Both the position numbers and the translations under genes were made by a program. Source: JANNSW01 sp031431235 (GTDB lineage: Bacteria; Pseudomonadota; Alphaproteobacteria; Rhizobiales; Hyphomicrobiaceae). From it: a DNA stretch of 10,533 nt. Below the pieces are notes generated by a model. It saw only the letters and a program-made list of their open reading frames with translations, made no database searches and had not been told where the DNA came from. Positions within the stretch are counted from its first letter, which is position 1. Each line of letters begins with the position of its first letter. The stretch lies in the NCBI GenBank assembly GCA_031431235.1, contig JANPDA010000266.1, positions 1 to 10,533 of the forward strand. Direction: 5' to 3'. Shown here in pieces: positions 5,947 through 10,533 of the stretch.

Positions 5947-6074
5947 GTAGGGTGCAATAGGCGCCTTCGCCGTATTGCACCTGCGGTTGGATGGACTGCA
6001 CCCCACAGGTGAGGCGCGGGAAAAGCGGACTGGGGTGGTGCAATACGGCCTGAAGAAGGCCTATTGCACCCTAC
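5947..6074. repeat. REPIN-like pair of inverted REP hairpins with GTAG/CTAC ends
   Basis: Unit one (5947-5981) begins with GTAG and forms a hairpin with stem GGTGCAATA / TATTGCACC extended by GGCG/CGCC. Unit two (6037-6074) is the inverse, with the same nine-base stem, a GGCC-based inner stem, and a CTAC end. The units are separated by 55 bases. A GTAG tetranucleotide outside a hairpin, in two inverted copies, is the layout of REP doublets mobilised by RAYT (TnpA-REP) transposases. No such transposase is in the window. The intergenic gap 5881-6164 holds no gene I can support. Confidence 0.7.
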
Positions 6075-6164
6075 AGGTCCCGTGCTCGACTTGACGACGA
6101 GACGTAGCGGTTATTGTTGGGAGGATCAGAAGCGAAACGCAGTGGCTCGGCCCACGGGAGCAGG

Positions 6165-6190
6165 GGAACTTTCAGGCCGGCTCGTGCGTT
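6165..6190 (+). promoter_or_regulatory. EcfG promoter
   Basis: GGAAC at 6165-6169, 17 bases, CGTT at 6187-6190: an exact match, 37 bases upstream of the degenerate receiver gene. It may also feed the HWE kinase gene downstream. Confidence 0.86.
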
Positions 6191-6227
6191 GAAGAGACAT
6201 CGTCCCCCACCATGTGAGGAGTGCGCC

Positions 6228-6698
6228 ATGACGAACACCGGAATCTCTCCGCGCGCGCGCGCCGGCACGCGCTCACTTGCAATCGGTCAGCGCAAGCTGC
6301 TCGACCGCTCGATCCTCCTCGTCGAGGCAGATATCTGGCTGGCCCTCACACTGCAGTCCTCGTTGGCCGAAGCAGGGGCAGTCGTCGTCACCGCCGGCAC
6401 GCTCGCCAGAGCCTTGCAGCTGGCCGAGCGGCCGTTACTCTCGGCGGCTGTGATCGACGACGCGCTCGAGGCGGACGAAAAGGATGCGCTGGTCAGGCGC
6501 CTGACGAAACGAAAAGTGCCGTTCCTCTTCCACAGCGGCCGACGCAGCGATGATGTTCGCGACAGCGCCGGGGCGTTGCATTGCGCCGGACCGGTCGATA
6601 TCGACAGGATTGGTGATGCGGTGGCCGACTTGGTGGGGCAGCGCTCACGCCGCGCGCGGATGACGGCTGCAGCAGCTGCATATGCTTGGCCGGGCTAG
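6228..6698 (+). CDS. Degenerate single-domain receiver protein
   Basis: 156 residues: a basic N-terminal tail (1-25), a receiver-like domain (27-137) and an Arg/Ala-rich tail. It is clearly paralogous to the receiver at 4819-5199 (shared RSILLVE, LSAAV, VPFLFHSG). The acidic pair is reduced to one residue (Glu33 in LVEADI; the second acid is Ala34). Asp77 in AAVIDDA can still be the acceptor and Ser103 is kept. The conserved Lys is missing (HCAGP where the paralog has IPKP). It is therefore probably phosphorylated poorly or not at all and may act as a phosphorylation-independent binding partner. GAGGAG precedes the ATG at 6228 with an eight-base gap (TGCGCC plus flanking bases), and an exact EcfG promoter lies just upstream. 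The HWE kinase follows 126 bases downstream on the same strand. Confidence 0.8.
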   Translation: MTNTGISPRARAGTRSLAIGQRKLLDRSILLVEADIWLALTLQSSLAEAGAVVVTAGTLARALQLAERPLLSAAVIDDALEADEKDALVRRLTKRKVPFLFHSGRRSDDVRDSAGALHCAGPVDIDRIGDAVADLVGQRSRRARMTAAAAAYAWPG

Positions 6699-6824
6699 AG
6701 CCGCTCGCTCGATTGGCGAGGGGATTCGGGCCGACTGGCTCAGCTCGATGGCCAACACCTGACTGGCAATTCCCTCTAGGGTGAGATCGGGGGTGCCGGC
6801 GTTCAGCATAGGGGAAGGGTCGAG

Positions 6825-9305
6825 ATGGGAAGCGCATTGGACTCCGTCACGGCTCGGAGCGATGGCGCTATTGGCGAGGTTGCCCCGGCGACTTCGCCCC
6901 CTGTCGGCGGACGCGACCTGCCACTCAAGCTCTATCTGCTGATCCTGACGCTCGCCGTGCTCATGCCCGCACTGCTGGCAAGTGGGCTGATCCTCAGCCA
7001 CTTCTACACGTTCCAGAGCACGCGCTCCGAGGAGACCGCGCTGCTGATGGCGCGCAGCGTCGCGACGACCCTCGATCACCATTTGGAGAGCAGCATCGAG
7101 ACCATGTTGGCGCTTGCGCATGGGCAGCCGCTCGCTGCTGGCGATTTGGAGGCCTTTCATCGATTGGCCGTTCAGACCCTTGGCGCGCGTGGCCTGCATG
7201 TGCTCCTGCGCACGGTCGACGAGCGGCAAGTGCTCAACACGCGTGTGCCCTGGGGAACCGTGCTTCCCAAGATCCCATTCGACGACGTCGACCGGAAAGT
7301 GGTTAGCACGGGCCAGCCGCAGATCACGGACCTCGTCTACGGCCCCGTCGCCAAGAAATGGGTGTTCGGCGTCGAGGTTCCTGTGCTCACTGGAGGTGTG
7401 GTCTCGCATGTGCTGACGATGTCGACCGATACGGCGATCGTGGCGAACCTGATCGCCGACAAGCGCCGCTCCGACGATTGGACCATCATGGTGCTGGACA
7501 GCCAGGGGCGGATCATCGCCCAGCTGCCGGATCATGCCCGGAACGTCGCCAGGGACGCCTCCGCGGACGCGCGCCTCGCAAGCCCATTCAAGGAAGGCGT
7601 ACGGCGCCTCGGCAGTGGAGCGGAAGCCAAGGTCGTCGCCCACAGCCGGCTCGGGGTGACCGACTGGGTGGTCATAGCCTCGATCCCGACACGCGCGATC
7701 GATGGCCCGTGGCTCGCCATCTGGTGGCTGTTCGGCTTGATCGGGGCTGCGCTGGCCGCCCTGTGCGTGCCGCTCGCAGTGACAACATCGCGCCAGGTGA
7801 CGGCGCCGATCGCGGCAGCAGAGGCGATGGCGGCCAGGGTCGGACACGGCGAGCTCGTCGAGCCCGTCCACACGCCGCTACGCGAGGCCAATGCCCTCGC
7901 CGCCGGCCTCGCCAGGGCTTCGCGGGAGCTGCATGCACGAGCACTCGCGCTCGCCCGAAGCGAGATGCGCTTTCGCAGCGTATTCGAGCAGGCGGCCGTC
8001 GGCTTCGAGCAGACGACGCTCGATGGCCACTATCTCGGCATCAATGATCGACTGTGCTCGATGCTCGGCTACACCCGTGAGGAATGCGAGCACAAGTCAT
8101 TCCAAATTCTGACCCATCCGGAGGACTGGCCGGCGGAAGCGGCCTTGATCGAGAAGCTGATGCTCGGTGAGATCAAATCGTATGATCTCGAGAAGCGGCT
8201 CATCACCAAGTCGGGAAAGCCGATCTGGGTTCGGCTGAGCACCGCGCTGGTGCGCGACCTGGACGGCACGATGCTCTATCGGACCGCGGTCGTCGAGGAC
8301 ATCACCGAGCGCCGACAGTCGGCTGCGGTTTTGGCGCGTCTGGCCGCCATGGTGCAGTCGTCGGCGGACGCCAGCATCAGTCTCGCCCTCGACACGACGA
8401 TCGAGACCTGGAACCCCGCGGCTGAGGCCATGTTCGGCTACAAGGCAGATGAGGTGATCGGCCAGTCGCCCACCATGCTCTGCCCGCCGGAGCTTCGCGA
8501 GCAGCAGGCCGATCTGCTGCAACGCGCTCGGGCGGGCCAGTCGAGTGCAATCGAGACGGTGCGCCTGCGCAAGGATGGCACTGCCGTCGACGTCTCCTTC
8601 CGCCTCGCTCCAATCGTAAGCGAGAACGGCCCGATCGCAATCTCAGCTACGCTCGCCGATATCGGCGGCCGCAAGCGCCACGAGCGCCAGATCGAGCTGC
8701 TCAACCGCGAGCTCATCCACCGGGTCAAGAACTCGCTCGCCGTGATCCAGTCGATCGCCAACCAGACCATGCGCACGAGCCCCGACCCGGAAGCCTTCCG
8801 GGTGGCGTTCCAGGGCCGATTGCAGGCCTTGTCGGCAGCCAACGAGCTGCTCATGCGCACGAGCTGGGGTGGCGCCGGCATCGAGGAGTTCCTCGACCGC
8901 ACGCTCACGCCGTTGATCCCAGCCGTCGCGGGACGGCTCCACAAGTCCGGGCCGCCAATCGTCATCCCCGCCGAGCTCGGCATTCCACTGGGCCTCGCCC
9001 TGCACGAGCTCGGCACCAATGCCGTCAAGTATGGCAGCTGGTCCAACCAGGATGGGCGGGTCGAGATCTCCTGGCGGACCGAGCGTGTGGAGCCGACAGC
9101 CGGTGCGCCACTGGGATCGCGGCTGATCCTGACCTGGACCGAGCGTGGCGGGCCCCGGGTGGTGGCGCCGAAGCGGTCCGGCTTCGGCAGCGTGCTGATC
9201 GAGCGCGGCATTCCCGATGCGCGCGTCGAGCGTCGCTTCGAGCCGGACGGGTTCGTCTGCGTGCTCGACCTGCCACTCGAGTTTCCGGCCACGACCCGCA
9301 TTTGA
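6825..9305 (+). CDS. HWE-family membrane sensor histidine kinase (Cache-like sensor, HAMP, two PAS)
   Basis: 826 residues. Order: cytoplasmic tail (1-33); membrane helix (about 36-60); extracytoplasmic dCache-like sensor (61-292); second helix (297-319); HAMP-like linker (320-372); PAS1 (377-497, ending in VVEDITERR); PAS2 (503-618); HWE kinase core (623-823). Kinase landmarks are the phospho-accepting His632 in LIHRVKN, the N-box HELGTNAVKYG (His727, Glu728, Asn732), WTERGGP with the W-x-E signature (Trp771, Glu773), and the glycine motif SGFGS. All family hallmarks are present, so it should be active. HWE/HisKA2 kinases feed the PhyR general stress switch in alphaproteobacteria, and the two nearby single-domain receivers fit that. 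Ligand unknown. The ATG at 6825 has GGAAGGG upstream. No EcfG site lies in the 126-base gap before it; transcription may come from the receiver promoter at 6165. Confidence 0.92.
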   Translation: MGSALDSVTARSDGAIGEVAPATSPPVGGRDLPLKLYLLILTLAVLMPALLASGLILSHFYTFQSTRSEETALLMARSVATTLDHHLESSIETMLALAHGQPLAAGDLEAFHRLAVQTLGARGLHVLLRTVDERQVLNTRVPWGTVLPKIPFDDVDRKVVSTGQPQITDLVYGPVAKKWVFGVEVPVLTGGVVSHVLTMSTDTAIVANLIADKRRSDDWTIMVLDSQGRIIAQLPDHARNVARDASADARLASPFKEGVRRLGSGAEAKVVAHSRLGVTDWVVIASIPTRAIDGPWLAIWWLFGLIGAALAALCVPLAVTTSRQVTAPIAAAEAMAARVGHGELVEPVHTPLREANALAAGLARASRELHARALALARSEMRFRSVFEQAAVGFEQTTLDGHYLGINDRLCSMLGYTREECEHKSFQILTHPEDWPAEAALIEKLMLGEIKSYDLEKRLITKSGKPIWVRLSTALVRDLDGTMLYRTAVVEDITERRQSAAVLARLAAMVQSSADASISLALDTTIETWNPAAEAMFGYKADEVIGQSPTMLCPPELREQQADLLQRARAGQSSAIETVRLRKDGTAVDVSFRLAPIVSENGPIAISATLADIGGRKRHERQIELLNRELIHRVKNSLAVIQSIANQTMRTSPDPEAFRVAFQGRLQALSAANELLMRTSWGGAGIEEFLDRTLTPLIPAVAGRLHKSGPPIVIPAELGIPLGLALHELGTNAVKYGSWSNQDGRVEISWRTERVEPTAGAPLGSRLILTWTERGGPRVVAPKRSGFGSVLIERGIPDARVERRFEPDGFVCVLDLPLEFPATTRI

Positions 9306-9315
9306 GTGGCTGGAG

Positions 9316-9341
9316 GGAACCGTTCACCGGCATCGCGCGTT
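9316..9341 (+). promoter_or_regulatory. EcfG promoter
   Basis: GGAAC at 9316-9320, 17 bases, CGTT at 9338-9341: an exact match starting 11 bases after the kinase stop. The next supportable start codon is the globin ATG at 9556, implying a leader of about 205 bases. Confidence 0.8.
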
Positions 9342-9555
9342 CATGTCTGGAGGGCCGGGACGCTCCAAGTCTGGATGGCTGGAGGAGCTGATCGGCAAGC
9401 TCGACAAAGGCATGGACAAAACAGAACCATATGCGTTGCCCCAGGCCCCGATTGCGCGGCTGGCGTATTGCAAAGCGGACAATCGCCGTCGAGCTGGGCT
9501 GTCGAGGGTTCTCACGTCAGGCATTGTAACGGCGTATGAGCAAAGGAAAGTGGTC
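9342..9555 (+). other. Long untranslated leader of the globin gene
   Basis: This sequence lies between the EcfG -10 box and the globin start. Open frames cross it, but none has a ribosome binding site or a recognisable product. An in-frame ATG at 9343 lies at or before the expected transcription start. Other EcfG leaders here are about 25-80 bases, so this length is unusual. A second promoter nearer the gene is possible. Confidence 0.4.
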
Positions 9556-10110
9556 ATGAAACGAGCTGTTTCAAATTCGATCACAAGACGAGGTGTGGTC
9601 GCAGGACTGGCGCTGATCGCCGCCCCGGCGGCCGTATTGGCGACCTTGAAGCATGCACGAGCGGAGGAGCAGGAAACCATGTCTGAGGAAAGTCTGTACG
9701 AGCGGCTGGGTGGCGTCTTCGCCATCGCGGCGGTGGTAGATCACTTCAGCGATGCTGTGGTGAAGAACCCCATCGTCGGCCAGGAATCCAAGAACCGGCA
9801 GCTCCGGGAATGGCATACCAAGTCCCTGGGAAGGCTACCCGGCCTCAAGTTCATGCGGACGCTGTGGGTCTGCAATGTGTCAGGTGGTCCCTACCAGTTC
9901 ACGGCCACCAAGCCCGGCGCGACGCCGCTCGGCCTCGAGGAGGCCCATCGGGACCTCCGGATCTCTCCTGCAGAATTCGACGAGGTTGCAGCGGAGCTCG
10001 GACGGACCCTGGACTTCGTCAAGGTACCGAAACGGGAGAAGGCCGAAGTGCTTGCAGCCTTCGCCGCCCACAAAGACGAGGTTACCGCCGGCTATGTCGC
10101 AGCCAATTAG
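9556..10110 (+). CDS. Group 1 truncated hemoglobin with Tat-type leader
   Basis: 184 residues. The N-terminus carries a twin-arginine-like leader (SITRRGVVAGLALIAAPAAVLA, about residues 8-29; Arg11-Arg12). The globin part starts at 43-53 with SLYERLGG, followed by SGGPYQFTA (109-117) and EEAHRDLRIS (129-138), in which His131 is the proximal haem ligand (F8). At helix B the usual Phe-Tyr is Phe64-Ser65, so the distal B10 tyrosine is absent, and the usual CD1 phenylalanine is not evident. TrHb1 proteins bind O2 or NO; here export to the periplasm is predicted. AAAGGAAAG lies just before the ATG at 9556. A second in-frame ATG at 9679 (Met42), preceded by AGGA, could give a leaderless 143-residue form. 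It is the last intact gene before the decayed nucleoside hydrolase. Confidence 0.88.
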   Translation: MKRAVSNSITRRGVVAGLALIAAPAAVLATLKHARAEEQETMSEESLYERLGGVFAIAAVVDHFSDAVVKNPIVGQESKNRQLREWHTKSLGRLPGLKFMRTLWVCNVSGGPYQFTATKPGATPLGLEEAHRDLRISPAEFDEVAAELGRTLDFVKVPKREKAEVLAAFAAHKDEVTAGYVAAN

Positions 10111-10148
10111 CCAGGTCGAAGCATTCTGTGTTTACCGGTCGAGTGTGA

Positions 10149-10533
10149 TGGAAACTAACACTTGGTACGCGCGGAGTCGACATCACCGGCATTTCCACGA
10201 GTTTCGGAAGCGCCTCGGGGAGTGTGGTTGAACAGACATTAGCGTCCCTCGTTCTTAAGATGACCAAAAATGGGTTGCTAGTGGGCTGACTCATTCATTT
10301 GGTACCCCAAATGAATGAGTCAGCCCGTTAGCCAATTTTTTGTTTGTGTTTCGACTTTCCATTCATTGATTCAACTTCGCCGGAATCGAATGAATGGGAC
10401 GGAACACTAGGACCTCTGACCAACATCGCGGCAGCCCTCGATGGCAGACCCGATTTACAACGGCAAACAACGCGAATTGTTGCCGTCATGGGCCATAGGC
10501 CAGGGCACTTGTTCCATCCGACCGAGGGGAAAG
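10149..10533 (+). pseudogene. Nucleoside hydrolase remnant split by a MITE-like insertion (runs off window)
   Basis: Two in-frame pieces resemble inosine/uridine-preferring nucleoside hydrolases. The first (10149-10281) contains GVDITGISTSFGSAS and EQTLASLVLKM, matching the conserved strand and helix near residues 30-60 of the family. The second (from 10410 to the window end) contains GPLTNIAAAL, RIVAVMG and GHLFHPTEG, matching about residues 120-165. The N-terminal Asp cluster that binds calcium is missing, as are about 60 residues between the pieces. The MITE-like element sits between them and brings a stop codon at 10287-10289. The gene is non-functional as it stands. Whether the 3' part is intact cannot be seen here. 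Confidence 0.68.
10278..10410. mobile_element. MITE-like element, 125 bp, flanked by CTAG
   Basis: The element (10282-10406) is flanked by CTAG at 10278-10281 and 10407-10410, as expected for a 4-bp target duplication. Its ends are imperfect inverted repeats, TGGGCTGACTCATTCATT... and TGTTCCGTCCCATTCATT..., with 14 of 20 positions matching. The left end is followed by a perfect 20-bp inverted repeat (10283-10302 with 10307-10326, four-base loop). The right half contains a second, imperfect hairpin. It encodes no transposase, so any movement would be in trans. CTAG-type duplications are known for IS5-family transposases, but the terminal sequences do not let me assign a family. 10321-10410 matches the repeat at 1-90. 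Confidence 0.72.

Noticed and set aside
5947..6074. CRISPR array
   Set aside because: There are only two inverted hairpin units and no direct repeats with regular spacers.
6645..7871. 408-residue minus-strand frame opposite the kinase
   Set aside because: It is antisense to the HWE kinase coding region and has no recognisable domain.
9343..9555. N-terminal extension of the globin from the ATG at 9343, or a separate 77-residue ORF at 9306-9539
   Set aside because: The ATG at 9343 sits immediately after the -10 box, at or before the expected transcript start, and neither has a ribosome binding site; the start at 9556 has one and gives a proper leader.

Overview
The window is GC-rich DNA that reads like an alphaproteobacterium, most likely a member of Hyphomicrobiales (Rhizobiales). 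The gene families (HWE histidine kinase, PRC-barrel, YflT-like, DUF883, PepSY-like exported proteins, trHb1 globin) fit this. So does a strikingly repeated promoter of the form GGAAC-N16/17-CGTT, the known consensus of the alphaproteobacterial general stress response (GSR) sigma factor EcfG. I found eight exact matches, all upstream of genes and correctly oriented, plus one near match. Chance would give about 0.16 in a window this size (two strands, two spacer lengths, nine fixed bases). The window is best described as a general-stress-response gene cluster. The sigma factor, NepR and PhyR are not in it.

Layout, left to right. 1-90 is a partial copy of a repeat that recurs near the right end. 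87-1140 (minus) is a two-gene unit: an exported EF-hand/PepSY-like protein followed by a YflT-like glycine-zipper stress protein. 1475-1732 (minus) is a DUF883/ElaB-like membrane-anchored protein. 1795-3248 (minus) is a small hypothetical protein followed by an AI-2E-family membrane protein. A back-to-back pair of EcfG promoters then separates that operon from a PRC-barrel gene (3430-3816, plus). After this come a disordered glycine/lysine/serine-rich protein (3878-4171) and a proline-rich mini-protein (4275-4421). On the minus strand lie a 25-residue single-helix membrane protein (4592-4669) with its own EcfG promoter and strong ribosome binding site, and a single-domain response regulator (4819-5199). 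On the plus strand follow an exported small protein related to the EF-hand one (5571-5825), a terminator, a REPIN-like pair of inverted hairpins (5947-6074), a degenerate single-domain receiver (6228-6698), a large membrane HWE histidine kinase (6825-9305) and a truncated hemoglobin with a Tat-type leader (9556-10110). The right end carries a decayed nucleoside hydrolase gene split by a 125-bp MITE-like element flanked by CTAG.

How the parts may work together (inference): HWE kinases and single-domain receivers are known inputs and modulators of the PhyR-NepR-EcfG switch in this class. One receiver and most of the small envelope or protective proteins have EcfG promoters, so the cluster may hold both GSR outputs and a feedback module. 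The kinase itself and the canonical receiver show no EcfG promoter.
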